In this document: positions 11,855-35,245 of the stretch, piece by piece
How the letters are laid out: every line of letters starts with the position of its first letter
Numbering within the stretch: the stretch's first letter is position 1
Source of the DNA: Coturnix japonica
Taxonomy: Eukaryota > Chordata > Aves > Galliformes > Phasianidae
Direction of reading: 5' to 3'
Assembly: GCF_001577835.2 (NCBI RefSeq)
Contig: NC_029516.1
Span: 166,139,438 to 166,203,437 of the forward strand
DNA: 64,000 nucleotides
Position numbers and translations under genes: made by a program
Notes under the pieces: generated by a model
Databases searched by the model: none
What the model saw: the letters and a program-made list of their open reading frames with translations, nothing else
What the model was told of the DNA's origin: nothing

Positions 11855-12693
11855 CCAAGGACTCTCATAACAAAAATAACAACTACCTCAGGAAAAAGTA
11901 TTGGCAAGGAAAGCAAGAAGGAACCTACAAGGTAAAGTATTTGCGACTACCATAGAAAATTATTGACTTACAGAGCTCATAGGACCTGAAATCAGCAGTG
12001 TCTGATGGAGTTGTTTTGACCTGTTAGGATCTGGGCTCTGCTAGTCAGAGTTCGTGTTCGTGACTGAGTACAGACACATTTTTGTGGCTAACTAATAAAA
12101 TCTACAGCCTCTGCCACTCCTAAAAACAAGCAATCAATAATATCTACCTGTAAGGAAATGATAGTGTTCCTGAAGGACACTTGCATTTTGGCTACAGCAA
12201 GACAGAACAGCCATTACGATAGACCTACATAATAAATTCAATGTCTAATTGCAATATTACATGACAAAATTACCCGCAAGGATTTCTTCCTATTTATTAT
12301 GCATGTGCTGCTACTTTCAGTCATAAGGAATTTCCCGAAGCTCTGAACACAAACTGTAATTCTCTCTCAGTCAAAACTGACATTGAAATAATGCCAAGAT
12401 GGTCAAAGTTCCACTGCCTGTGCTTCCAACTGTTTACACTGCCCAGGGACATAAAACACACATTTTATGACATTACTAAGAAAGGCTGTCGAACAAGGAA
12501 CTGCGCACAGGCACCGAAGGTGATGCTGTCTGAAATGGAGGATAGAAAACTGACCCCACACCAGTGGAGTGGCTGAAAATGTAAGAGGCTGAGGGCTAGT
12601 CTGTATCTATAGACACCACGTGGCTTTTTGAGCTTTGCTGCTCCTACTGCCTCTTCCACACTTCAGCTCACTTGCCTCATAAAGCTTTTACAA
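11855..12693 (+). other. VSTM5: VSTM5 3' UTR region
   Basis: Sequence after the stop codon. AATAAA at 12094-12099 is the first canonical poly(A) signal, about 240 bases after the stop. A second AATAAA lies near 12230. A possible donor (AAG then GTAAAG) near 11932 could give a spliced UTR. Confidence 0.5.
12094..12099 (+). terminator. VSTM5: Poly(A) signal, VSTM5
   Basis: AATAAA downstream of the VSTM5 stop codon and on the same strand. Confidence 0.5.
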
Positions 12694-12905
12694 GTCATAG
12701 AGTCATAGAATTGCTTGAGTTGGAAGGGACCTTTCAAGGCCATCTGGTCCAACTCCCCTGCAGTGAACAGGGACGCCTACAGCTTGATGAGGTTCTTAGT
12801 CCCTAATCCAGTCTGACCTCGAGTGTCTCCAGGCATGGATGGGCATCCACTGCCTCCCTGGGGTGACAGTTCCCCTCTTCTCAAGGACAGCTGTGCTCAG
12901 AGCTG
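12694..12905 (-). mobile_element. CR1 LINE 3' fragment
   Basis: Starts with a doubled tail (TCATAGAGTCATAGAATTGC), then GTTGGAAGGGACC and a diverged 3' UTR. It lies between VSTM5 and MED17. Confidence 0.8.
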
Positions 12906-13607
12906 AGGTACCACAGGTTTGATCCACAAAAACAAAGCATTTCCTATCAAGTGCACAACAGTGCAGATAGGAACCAGAAAAGCTTTTTCCAAAGCACTTG
13001 GAACAAAATGCTTCATTCTAGGGCTGACTTTTCTGCACAGGCCATTTGCAGTGCAGAGGACCTTACACCCACTCATAAATTCAGGTGTTAGATTCAGCTG
13101 GTTGCTCCTTCCTGCATCCAGGAATCAAGAAACTGAAAAATAAATGAATATCTCAGATATAAAACACAGCTCAGTGAAGGAACATTTGGTACCAGTTCTT
13201 CACACTAAGGATGTATTGCCAGTCCTCTGCGTGTCTGAGTGAATTCAACTTCAGTGACACAGAAGCTGAAAGTGTTCCCTTTAACTTCTTGGAAGTTTGA
13301 AGCACTCTGTAAGGCATTCTTGTAGCATTCAGAATACTTTTCCTGTATATCTCTTTCTGTTTATTAATTCCCAAGTATTAGAACTTAAACACGAAGCGAC
13401 TAAGCTAAGCTGAGCACATAGCTAGAGTTGCTTAGAAAACATGATAAATGTAGCTGACATTTAAGACCATTTCTTGCCTCCTAACATTTACTTGAATAAA
13501 TGTGACAAGTCAGAAAACATGCAGGCATGAATGCCCTGACTCGAAAGCTGGAATGAGCCCTTATGGTGTAGATGCACTGTAAAAGCAAAGAGAAATTTCC
13601 AACTCGC

Positions 13608-13885
13608 ATAGCAGAGCCCTGCAGAGAAGGACCTGGGGGTCCCAGTGGATGAAAACCTTAACATGAACCATCAATGTGCTCTTCAGCACCTGAAAGCAAA
13701 TGGCATTCCAGGCTCCATCAGAAAAGGGGTGGCCAGCAGGGACAGGGAGGTGATTGTCCCTCTCTACTCTGTCTTTCTAAGTGCTGTGTCCAGGTCTGGG
13801 GTTCCCAATACAAGAAACAGGGAGCTGCTGGAGAGGTTCCAGAGGAGGTCCACAAAGATTATCAGGGGGCTGGAACACCTCTCCA
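13608..13885 (+). mobile_element. CR1 LINE ORF2 fragment
   Basis: Decayed codons of the CR1 ORF2 C-terminal region, matching the order DLGVLVDEKL, MSQQCA, SRDREVI-PLYS, ELLERFQRRSTK, GLEHLS. The 3' UTR is missing, so this is an internal piece. Confidence 0.8.
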
Positions 13886-14927
13886 AGTCTGTCTCAGTTT
13901 AGAGGTCATATCAGCCTGTTTTCCACCAGTACTGAGTACTCACGGATTCCTCTCTTTAAAGGCACTCTGCAGGCTCCTAACCACGTGGTGTTGTTACTAA
14001 CAGCCAAGCATGAAAGTCTAAACAACTTTCTGTGCTCATAACGTGCTTGCACTTCTGAAACAAGATGATCCCTCTGCGCCTTTCTTTTTGCCCCAGAAGG
14101 AAACAAATCCTGCAAACACGACAACTTAGTAGCTCCAAAGTGATTACTTGGTAATGAAGTGCTTCATTGGCAAACAGGCCACTGCTCCATGCAGATTTGT
14201 CAGTTTAGGTTGAAAACAGTGAAGTTACAGATCAATTTGTTTCATACCTACATCTGATTTTGAGTGAGATCTGATGTGCTGCCAAGAGTCAAAACAGCTT
14301 TACTGCAGTCAGGTGCAAGACCTGCATCAGTCTGGGAGCTGCACTGCCACCCCTTGTTCAGTAAGGAACAAAACCCCACCTGCTAGCCAAGCAATATGGG
14401 AACAGGTATCACAGCTGTTGTGATTCAGCCACCTCAAGATGATCAAGAGACCTGTGTGCTACTTTCAACTATTACTTTTTCTATTTCATGAATTATCCAC
14501 GACACCTTATGAGAAATGCTTTTCTCTCCCACAGACCAGTTGCACAGAATTAAGAACTTCAAGGAACTGAAATAACAGTATGTTCCACAATGGAAAATTT
14601 CAACACAGTATAATAGCTGCTTTGGATACACACTAAACAGCAGTTGCTTAATAGGTATTTCTAACAGCTATTTCACGTTGCTCAAGAACATAGCAAAATA
14701 ACAACTGTCACTACAGAAATACGATGGTTTAATTCAAGCATGTTCTATGTGCAAAAAGTTCTCTTCTATATATGTATGTATATACACACCTTGTAACACA
14801 GTATGGATGAAAGTCTTAACCAGCTTACACAGGGCAGTTTCAAAAAGACCTTTAGCCATTAATGACAAAACAAAAGTGGGCAAAACTTCAGTAGAAACAT
14901 CAAGGCAGCTATAATTACAGCAAAGGA

Positions 14928-14960
14928 AGAGAAAGAAAGAAAGAAAGAAAGAAAGAAAAA
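14928..14960. repeat. (GAAA)n microsatellite
   Basis: About eight GAAA units in a row. Confidence 0.9.
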
Positions 14961-15448
14961 TTACCTCTTTAAGATCTCAACAGAGCTGACCTCTATGAGA
15001 ATACCATCGTTCTTCTGAATGGCAGTGAATGCCAGGGCAGAAATAAAAAGAACAGGATGACTATGGAGATCCAAGGTTTCTTGCATGGGTTACCTGCTCC
15101 TCTGTTCCCAGTCTGTTCTTTCTGGACATGAATTTACACACACAAAAGTTACACAAAAATTCAAACTGGCAGGAGAATTTTATACATAGGTAAAGTTCAT
15201 TTCCTCTACATCCAGAAATTGCAAGCAACGTAACTGTAAAAATCTATTCAGCAAAAGCAGAGGCTGTAAAGGAAAAGGTGTCATTTTGAGCAGGCTCCTT
15301 TCATACAGCAAAGGGTTCCTTAACTCCATTTAATAAACAAAAACCACATTAGTCTCTCAGGTATGTTGATCCAGGTAGAGCAGCCTGCAAAGGTACAGCT
15401 GGAAGGAGCTTTCTGAAGAAGCTGTATTCTACCCATCATTGATAATGC

Positions 15449-15454
15449 TTTATT
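15449..15454 (-). terminator. MED17: Poly(A) signal, MED17
   Basis: AATAAA on the minus strand, about 145 bases past the MED17 stop codon. It is the first canonical hexamer downstream. Confidence 0.55.
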
Positions 15455-15594
15455 ATAAACCCTACAACAGATGCATCTGTACAGGAAATACATTTGGTTT
15501 TGTTTTCTTGTATAGCCCCACAGGCTACATTATCTTTTGTTGCACAGGCAGCACAGCAATGACTCAAAGCCCCCACGAAGAGACTGAGAGCTTA

Positions 15595-26909
<11,315 letters not shown>

Positions 26910-27261
26910 CTTGGCTCGCCCTCCTCGCCTCCTACGGGTGCCGGGCGGAGCCGCGGGCCGAGCGCGATCGGCTGTTTCCGGCTGCCACGGGAACGCCCCG
27001 GCCGCGGCCTTGAGCTCAACCCCAGCCCTGATCCACAGCGCTGCTGGCCATGCCTTTGCCAGTTACCCTTGGTTAAAGTGGGTTTTTTAGCATCCTAAAG
27101 GCAAAATCACGCCTCGCCAGCAACAACCGCACAAGAAAAGCCACCGAACAATGAGAAAAGTACAGCATTAGTAACGTTTAGTGAAAATGACAGCTCCAAT
27201 TCCCCTTCAGTTCCAACTTCAATCTTCCCCCTTGAACAGGCATGAAAAGCTGACAGTTGAT

Positions 27262-27412
27262 TATCACAGAATGACCCGGGTTGGAAGGGACCTCAAGGAT
27301 CATGTAGTTCCAACCCCCTGCCTAGCAGGGCCACCAAACATACACCTTTAATAGATCAGGTTGCCCAGGGCCCTGTCCAACCTGGTCTTGAACACCTCCA
27401 AGGACTGGTGTA
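27262..27412 (-). mobile_element. CR1 LINE 3' fragment
   Basis: A young-looking reverse-strand CR1 end, TATCACAGAATGACCCGGGT to the ACCTGGTCTTGAACACC block. It lies in the short spacer between the C11orf54 stop and the MED17 start and contains an ATTAAA hexamer on the minus strand (27347-27352). Confidence 0.9.
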
Positions 27413-27493
27413 TTTGGCTTTGATCGCTGTGTGTGATTAAAAACGTTACAAAAATCAACATTTTTACTCCAAAAGCCACAATCTGGGCAGCCC

Positions 27494-30400
27494 TCAGTCC
27501 CGCCCCACTCCGTGTGTCTCCTTGGGCCGGTCGATGCGGTAGAGCAGCTCAGCGGGCAGCAAATAACCGCGGTACTGCACGGCATCCGGCGTGGTGTCCG
27601 TGTGGTAATGGCCGCCCTCCCCATGCTGGCTGAAGCAGTGCGTGTGCTCCAGGCGAAGGTCGAAGCCCTGCGGGCAGAGAAAGGGCCCTCAGTACAAACA
27701 GGGTGTCTCTAGTTGCACAGGGAGCTGTGGGTGTCCCAGCCCTGGAGGTGATTGTGGCCAGGATGGATGGGGCACTAAGAAGTATGATAACCCTGCCCAA
27801 GGAAGGGGGTTGGGAACTGGATGGTCTTAAAACTGGATGGTCTTTAAGGTCCCTTCCAACCCAAACCACTCCAGGGTTCTATGAAACAGAACAATTCATT
27901 CACCAATTAAAACCATTTTCCTCTGGTGTCTCTCATGACACTCAAGTACTTCCAAAAAGAGCCATTTTGACACAGCATTGTTGGAAGACGGTGCTTCTGA
28001 AAGTGAACAACATGAGCACATGACTGAGCAAGCTGCCATGCTCTTAACATTCCTCCTGCTGTGTCCAGCTGTGAATGCAAACAGTGCTGATAAGCTGGGG
28101 ATGCAAACACTTGCACATAGCAAGTGTAACAGAACCACTCATGTAAACCCACTATATACACTCACTACGTTCCAGAGCTGGTTGGCCAAGTCTCAACTGA
28201 AACCAATGACAGAAATGAGAGGCTTGTATTTTATCACACGCCTTCTGAAAGTCTGCAATACACACACTTCTGTTCTTAAAGGGAAAACTACATCCACAAC
28301 GAAACTCACTACCGGACTCAGTTTATACTTAGAAAGGTGGAGAAGACTCACTGGATCTCTTGAAACGATTACTGGCTGACAAATGAGCGGAGCCTTCATT
28401 TCAAAGAATTTGAGCCAGTTATTCACATCCTCATCAGTGTTCAAAGGACAGGCAGAAAATTCTGGAGGCTACGGCAGAAGCAAAAGCTGTAAGTCAGATA
28501 AAGGTATTTACATCGAGGCATTTCTACTATCAACTTCCCTTCACCTTCTTCCTCCCCACTATTCTGTTCAGGTTTGTTCTTGCCTTTTGGAAGCCCATTA
28601 CTTTGCTTCTGTCAGAAATGGAAGTGACCCAGAATATTGCTTCTTTCATTGCAGTGATGATTTTCCTTCTGGTATTTTAGAAGCTCAGTTATCATTCACA
28701 AAATAAATGCTTATTGCTTTCTGTAAGTATCATCTCAATTGCTGTATTTTATTTCACTTTACAGTTGTCACACAATTCCTTCACTGGTTGCCCATGGATT
28801 TTAGAAGATCAAAGTAAGGTCAATTAAGACAGCATCATTAGTTTTGTTATGTTGGTTTTGTAGGATTTGCTTCTTACTTTAATACAAATTAATACAAAGG
28901 GCTTACACAATACAAAAGGAATACAAAAGAAGTCGAGACAGTAAGAAATTAGATCTTGATTTATAATTCTGCTTTCAGAATGATAAAAAAGAGAAGTTCT
29001 ATGAATTGAGAACAACTTACCATAATGTGAAGTTTTGCTTTTCCCTTCTGAATGATAAAGGTTCCACCCATCCCAACTGGCTTTTCTCCATAGTGTTTCT
29101 CTAAAATTTGTCTTAGACACGACACAAAGTTCAGCTCCCCAGTTCTTCCATTGGCTTTCACCTCAATAACCTGGAGGATAAAGTGATTTCATCACTGTTG
29201 CCTCCTACAGCAACCATCTGTAAAAGCTGTTCTGAAACTCCCACATTTATAACCCAAGATGACTTTTTCAAAGCACCAGTTTCCCCCAGAACTGCTGCTC
29301 CACATCCTTCCACTACTGGATCCAACTTTGTTTCTGACTTCCTGTTCAACACTAGATTTGCTTGTGAAGGGTATTTGAGTCAGTTACTCATGCGTAAAAC
29401 AACTGTATAGGTAACTCCCTTCCATCCATGGTTCCATCCACAGGCTGCCTTCAGCTCTGGTATAAGTGCTTGAAAAGAGACTGTTCAGTTTCCATGCAAT
29501 GATCTGGTTTTTGGCTGCTCTGCTTTGTGCCAGCTGTGTTGAGGGCAAAGCATCTACAAAAAAACCTAAGATTCTGTAAATTGTTTCTGTGCACAATTCA
29601 ATCATTGCACAACAATAACCTTAAGTCACTGTATGTCTGGACTGGATTTGAATGGATGATTTATGAGGGAAAAGTTTATTACTTATTCTTATAAGTCTAA
29701 TTTATCAGTCTCTATTCTAATACAAATACTTATATGGATTTAAGCTGAAAGAGTGTAGATTTAGGTTGGATATCAGGGGGAAGTTCTTTACTAGGAGAGT
29801 GGTGAGGTGCTGGAACAGGTTTCCCAGGGAGGTTGTGGATGCCCCGTCCTTGGAGGTGTTCAAGGCCAGGTTGGATGGGGCCCTGGGCAGCCTGACCTAA
29901 TAAATGTGGAAGTTTGGTGGCCCTGCCAGGCAGGGGGGTTGGAACTTCATGATCCTTGAGGTCCCTTCCAACCCAGGTCGTTCTGTGATCCTGTGATATT
30001 CCTCAACATTTTATACACCTCTCTGTATCCAACAATTCTCCTCATTCACCAGCCATGGCTTCTCACATTTGGATACTTCTTTCATGGAATTGCTTTTTTA
30101 CTGCAATCACAGAAATGTGATTTAAGAACATTGAAAGATGGAATTTCCCATCAGCCACAAGGTTCTACAAGAGAAGTTACCTTTGATCTGAGTACGCACC
30201 TTACCAGGTTGGCCCTCGCTGGCATAAAGGTTGGCCAACAGCCCAAATTCACAGTCTGAGTATTTGCTGCTGTACTTTTCAAGCAGGCATCCTTTATCTG
30301 CAGGATTTATCTGAGCAACATAGCTCCCATTTATAGCAGGCTTTTTTTCATGCTTAGTTTGCACAATAGGGATAAGCTGAGACAAAGAACAGCAAGAGTC

Positions 30401-33364
30401 AGTATAACGAACATAACTAACATATATGCAGTTTCAGCTTTGGACTACATGGTTTATGAGCTTTTGGCATGGAGAGCATTTATTAAATGATCACTTTGCC
30501 ATAAGTAGGAAGTATTGAGCACAATACCACTCTACTACTTTGATATTTCAATTAAACCATTGAGAACCATCACATTTATAGCTACCGACCTCAGCATTTA
30601 CACCAACAACCCGAGATGAAGCAGCCCCAGCTCCAAGAATGAAAGCTCCAGGAAGCTCTATGTCTTTTGCAACAGTATTTAGATCATAAACCTGCAAAAG
30701 AGACACAAGTGTGATTGCGGTGCAGTGCTCTGATCTGCATTAATCATTCTCAAATTGCCACTGTAACCCCTGTGTGCATTCACAACACTCTCATTAGTAT
30801 CTGAGATAAGTTCGGATGAACACAGAACCCAAGTCTAAACAACACAGTATTTGATAGTAATGGATATATCCCCAGCTGTTGTTTCTGGCTAAGATGTGTA
30901 AGACTTTCTGACGTGGTCTATGTTTAATATACATCAGAATCAACCTTAGAAAACACAAAACTCTTTCACAAGTGGAATCATCTGTTAGTCCTGGGTTTTG
31001 ATTTTATTTCAACAAGGTACCGCTTTTCTATTAACAAATGAATTTAAATCCCACAGCTACAGGAAAAAAAACAACAACAACACAACAACTCACTTTTTCT
31101 TTCTGTGCAAGTGGAATGAGGTATGGAACACCTCCCACATCTGCTATTCTAGGCTTTCCACAGATTCCTGGAAGAACACAGCCAGTTAGTTTGGTACAGT
31201 ATTTTCCCTGACAGCCTTAGATCAGCACACAGCCTAACACACCAAAGAACAGGTTCCTCAAACATACAACACACTTGGAGATCACTACTTCTCTAGGATG
31301 CTTAGGTAAGATGTCACACTATTGAGAAATATAAGGACTGTAAGCCATAAAACGGTACACATTTAGAAGAATTTAATGGTAGTCAACTTGCAAAGTAAGC
31401 ACAAAACAAATTTACTGTGGGCAACAACTGCCATTTGCTGTTTCTCCAGTCAGATGCTCTGACCACACAGCTGACACTCCCATTGGGAGACTCCATTTGG
31501 GAAGTTTCCGCTGTGATGGATGCCCAAATCATCCCATTTATTTGGGCACGTACCTGGTATGACTTTGGGCATGTATCAGGTATGAAACACCTCAAGGTGC
31601 TTCTTGCATTACACTGATGATAGAGGGAAATCATGAGTAGCACAGACGAGGTACCTGTCTTCCAGACAGCTGATGTCAAAGACCAGGAATCCCACACAAA
31701 AGGAGATAGTTTAACTTATAATATATGGATGGCAGGGATTAAAAACAAATGGAAGCACAGCTCCTTAGGTTCAGACAGCGATTGCCATGGATCTAAAAAC
31801 ATTCATCCAGCTGGAAGATAACTCCACGTCAAAACTTTCTGAGCACAATAATGGAAGTGTATGAAATAAGTGAGAATCGCAGACATAAGTTAAGGAAAAA
31901 AAGGAGAACAAGTGCTTGAATTATTTGTGCTTGTTCATTCATCAACTAGGAAGCATATGCAGGAATAATGTGGCTTTCCTTTCATGCAAATCCTTAACCT
32001 GAAAAACAGTCTGAACTCTCCTAATAGATCTAGAGAGATCTGCAGAAGACAAAAGCACCGGGTTACCTTTAGCAGGAAAATTGAAAGGCTCCTGAGTCAG
32101 ATCAGGACAGTCAACAACAGTGACTTGGGCATCAGCAAAGTTTTCTTTCAGTCCTTTCTGCAAAACTACAATTAAAGAATAAGTAACGGCAAAATTATTA
32201 GCAAGGGAAAATTACAGAGAGGTTGACAAACCACTAATAGAATTCTCTGTCTAGCCTTCACTTCAGCAAGACACTCTAAAGAATATATAGATACCCTAAG
32301 GAACTCTTGGCTTAAGTGTTAGTGCCTGTAGGTGCACTGTTTCTTGAGTCAGAACTTTACAGAACAGCAAGAGCTTGTTCAGAGCATCACTAGTTACCGC
32401 ATTAAGAATCTCACAGAACTTATAAGTACAGCACCTGTGAAGTAACATGGATAACCTTAAACTATAGTCAGCAGAATTTGTTTGTTTCCACAAGGTCAGA
32501 CAATTACAATCACGGCCAAGTATTATATGAGAAGAAAATTAGTAGTAAATTTCAGCTGAAGTGATGATGACTTTAAAAACTATGAAGCAGACTCCTTTGG
32601 CTGATCGTAATCTGACTGCTGTCTGGAAGCAGCTGCTCTTGCAGGATATCATGAACAGAAACATGGCAGTGTACAAGATATTCTGACAAGTGCCACTGGT
32701 AATAAAGGGAAAATAGTGAGCAGAGCTGATGATCAGTCCAAAATCTGAACTTCTTTTGTTTCATATCAGTGTTTTTAGGCCCAAAACCTGCCTAAGCACC
32801 TCAGCATCAGGGATGATTCTGACTTAAACAAGTTCAGTGATTAACAAGAAGCTTTAAGTGCATTTTGTGAAGACTTTGGGAAGAAAAATAAGTTGTTCAC
32901 CAAAGTCTGGTTCTAACTCAATCATCAGCAGAGGAGCCAGCTGAGCTCAAGACCATCCTGCATCTTGTTAGGTGTGTTCTGAGCAGCTCCAAAAGAAATA
33001 CTGGAGGCAGAGGAGAACAGGTGACCCCAATTGTGTAATTAACCTCAGCTTGTGTTTATCAAACTTTCACAACCCCTGTACAAACCAGCAGATGCAGCAG
33101 ATTAAAGACTGAGAGTTTGCTCACATGCTTAATTGACACCTGGGGCTTTGAAAGGTGAGTTATCACTTGCTTCAAAGTACTAAGAGTGCATAGAAAAACA
33201 GGGCTTTTCTTTACGTCCCAGTGGGCCAACAGCAAGAACATTCTGTGTAGCACTAAGGAAAGCTTGAAAAACATATTTCCAGTTTATAAAAGGTTACATG
33301 ACTCACCTCCAGCAAGCTCCTCCAGGCTTGGAACATGAAAAGCAAACTTCTCTACCTTGGCCAT
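27494..33364 (-). CDS. C11orf54: C11orf54 / PTD012 ester hydrolase-like protein
   Basis: DUF1907 zinc protein. Human PTD012 binds zinc through an HxHx(11)H motif and has esterase activity in vitro; its physiological substrate is not firmly known. Coding exons in order: 33307-33364, 32067-32165, 31094-31167, 30590-30691, 30200-30376, 29021-29170, 28352-28468, 27494-27667, with GT-AG junctions and matching phases; 316 aa against 315 in human. It starts [19 protein letters not shown] and ends [11 protein letters not shown]. The zinc motif is complete: H267, H269 and H281 in [18 protein letters not shown]. The conserved GAFILGAGA and [10 protein letters not shown] blocks are present. The acceptor CCGTAG was chosen for exon 28352-28468 because only it keeps the [10 protein letters not shown] frame. 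It is transcribed away from TAF1D and towards MED17. Confidence 0.96.
27715..27885 (+). mobile_element. CR1 LINE 3' fragment
   Basis: A forward CR1 3' UTR from the GTCCCAGCCCTGGAGGTG block to GGTTCTATG. Part of it (ACTGGATGGTCTT) is duplicated locally. It lies in the last C11orf54 intron, about 50 bp from the last exon. Confidence 0.8.
29733..29998 (+). mobile_element. CR1 LINE 3' fragment
   Basis: A well-preserved 3' end, with GGTTGGATATCAGGGGGAAG through the 3' UTR to CGTTCTGTGATCCTGTGATA. It lies in a C11orf54 intron, antisense to the gene. Confidence 0.92.
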
Positions 33365-33584
33365 TGCCTGCTTGGTTCTGATTTCTTCAGGTTAGAAATT
33401 ACAGTGTAACACACTGCAGAAGTGACTGATCTGTCAACAAAGATAATGGTTTAGTAATTAAAAACACACTGCTTTCAATATGCAATTTATCTGTCAAATT
33501 CACCCGAGAATACATAGATAACAGTAGAATTGTTATTATACCATTGAGGGAAAAACTGACAGCTTCAAGATTAGTGTTTTCTCA

Positions 33585-33696
33585 TGGTTTAGTGGCAGCT
33601 ATTAGTGGTTTAGTGGCAGCTATTAGTAATATGTGGATGGTTGTACTGAATAATCTTTCAGGTCTTTTCTAACCTTGGTGATTTTATGATTCTATG
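33585..33696 (+). mobile_element. CR1 3' end with local duplication
   Basis: A CR1 terminus (TTTAGTGG... GGTCTTTTCTAACCTTGG ... ATTCTATG). The phrase GTTTAGTGGCAGCTATTAGT occurs twice in tandem at its left end. Confidence 0.75.
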
Positions 33697-34840
33697 TGCT
33701 TTGGAAGCAGGTGTGCCTACCAGCTCTGCAGCTGCTTCAGAGCATTACATCTGTTAGTCCTCAAACTTCCATCTCAGTACAGACAAAATATGTAATACGC
33801 TGAACCTAATTCAAGGGACAGGTCAGTTATCTGTCCTTTGTAAACCCAAAGCCACGCTTTTCTAAGCACAATAACTGCCTTACCCGGTCTTCACTACCTT
33901 AATGTTTACTTTTCCAGCATTGGCTATGATGGACTTTCAACCTTGGCTCCCAGTTTCTTATAGGCACGTGTTTCCAAAGTGGAAGAAGGTTGTAGTGCAT
34001 CTCAAAGCCAAACAAAGGCACCAAAGCAGCAGCAAGTTGTACAGCACTGGACTCTATATCAGCTCAGAGCCTTTCACAGCAAGCTTTGTTCAGAACAGAA
34101 ATGTTGGAGCTTCTTTTGAAACGAGCTATATTTCAGTCATGCAACAGCATAACCTGCTACGAGGGCAAACCAGCAGCTCCAGGCACAAGCAGCTGGTTAC
34201 ATGCTACCTATAAACCAGCCCCAGAAATCATTAACTCCTTAGGCACACGCCTGCTGCACGTAACAAAATAGGAACCTTTCATGGAAGAAAAAGCGAGACT
34301 TTGAGCTCAAAGTTCAGCTACCTCAAGTTCTGCCTGTAACAAGCAATAGAGCAAGAAAGCAAGCTGTCTATGTAGAGTGATTTCCATCTTAGCTGGGGGC
34401 TCGTCCGCTTCTATGGGCGATTCTCCCTTCTGTGAAGGAAGCTGTCACAGGAACGCTGCAAACGGGATGGCAGGAAACAACCGACACGTCGAGACACTGC
34501 GGCTTTTCTTTTCCAAGCAGGAAAGGGCAGAAAACGGAAAGGAGAAGTTAATGGCTGGATAGAAACGCTTCATAGCGGGGGGCTGGGGGGAGAAGGAAGC
34601 ACAGCCAGAGCCACAGAGCCAACAGGGACAGCGCCAACGTGCAGATGAACTCAGCAGAGAAGCGAGAAGGGAAATTCAGGCCACGTAAACGAGGGTAAAA
34701 AGAGTCTAAAAAGAGTCCCGGAGCCAAACCTGCAGGAGCCACCCTCTGGAGACCCACAGCGAGCGGGAACCGCAGCCAATGCCCACAACCTGCGGCCGCC
34801 CATCCCCGCCCCCCTCACGGCACTCCCCGCCCCGTCCTGC

Positions 34841-34850
34841 TCTCGCGAGA
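34841..34850. promoter_or_regulatory. TAF1D: TCTCGCGAGA element (BANP/ZBTB33 type)
   Basis: The perfect 10-bp palindrome known from CpG-island promoters and reported as a BANP site (earlier linked to Kaiso/ZBTB33). It lies 39-48 bp upstream of the predicted TAF1D start. Confidence 0.7.
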
Positions 34851-34859
34851 GCCGAGCGC

Positions 34860-34867
34860 TATTTAAG
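34860..34867 (+). promoter_or_regulatory. TAF1D: TATA-like box of TAF1D
   Basis: TATTTAAG lies 29 bases upstream of the pyrimidine start tract at 34889, the usual TATA spacing. Confidence 0.6.
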
Positions 34868-34888
34868 CTCGGGGGCGGCCATTGCGCG

Positions 34889-34912
34889 CCCTTTCCGGAG
34901 GTGAAGCGTGAG
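34889..34912 (+). other. TAF1D: Predicted TAF1D non-coding exon 1, TOP-like
   Basis: The predicted transcript starts in CCCTTTCC, a 5' terminal oligopyrimidine-like tract, and reaches a strong donor (GAG then GTGAGT) at 34913. Vertebrate snoRNA host genes commonly belong to the 5'TOP class. The exact start base is inferred, not shown. Confidence 0.55.
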
Positions 34913-35245
34913 GTGAGTGTTGGGTTGGTGATGGCGGTGCGCTGAATCCGCTGCCATCCGCCGTGTGAGGACCCGCTGTGAGGCTGGGGTAGAATCAAAG
35001 CACATCCTGTCGCTGAGCGATTCCTAGACGGAGCGCAAGGAAGGCCCTGGGGCGGGTGGGATGTGGGAAATGGGCTCCTCATGGCGGCCCGGGGCTGTGG
35101 TAGAGCGGCGGGAACCGCGCAAAATGTCCGCCCCGGGATGGTGGGCGGGAGGGGGCTACTGTGAGGGAGACACATACGTTCCTTGGATGTGAAAAGCTTT
35201 GCCTGGGGTAAAACATATTTAATTTCTTTCAGGGCAGATTAAAAC

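Larger units (their letters stand above)
12906..15594. other. Spacer between VSTM5 and MED17
   Basis: Holds a CR1 ORF2 fragment (13608-13885), a (GAAA)n run (14928-14960) and probably the MED17 3' UTR on the right. I see no other gene. Confidence 0.45.
34720..35170. promoter_or_regulatory. CpG-rich bidirectional promoter region
   Basis: GC- and CpG-rich DNA between the diverging C11orf54 (-) and TAF1D (+). An ATTGG box on the minus strand lies near 34776. The TAF1D side has a compact core: TCTCGCGAGA (34841-34850), TATTTAAG (34860-34867) and a CCCTTTCC tract (34889-34896). The 5' exon of C11orf54 was not pinned down; a minus-strand donor near 34733 is one option. Shared regulation is inferred. 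Confidence 0.6.
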
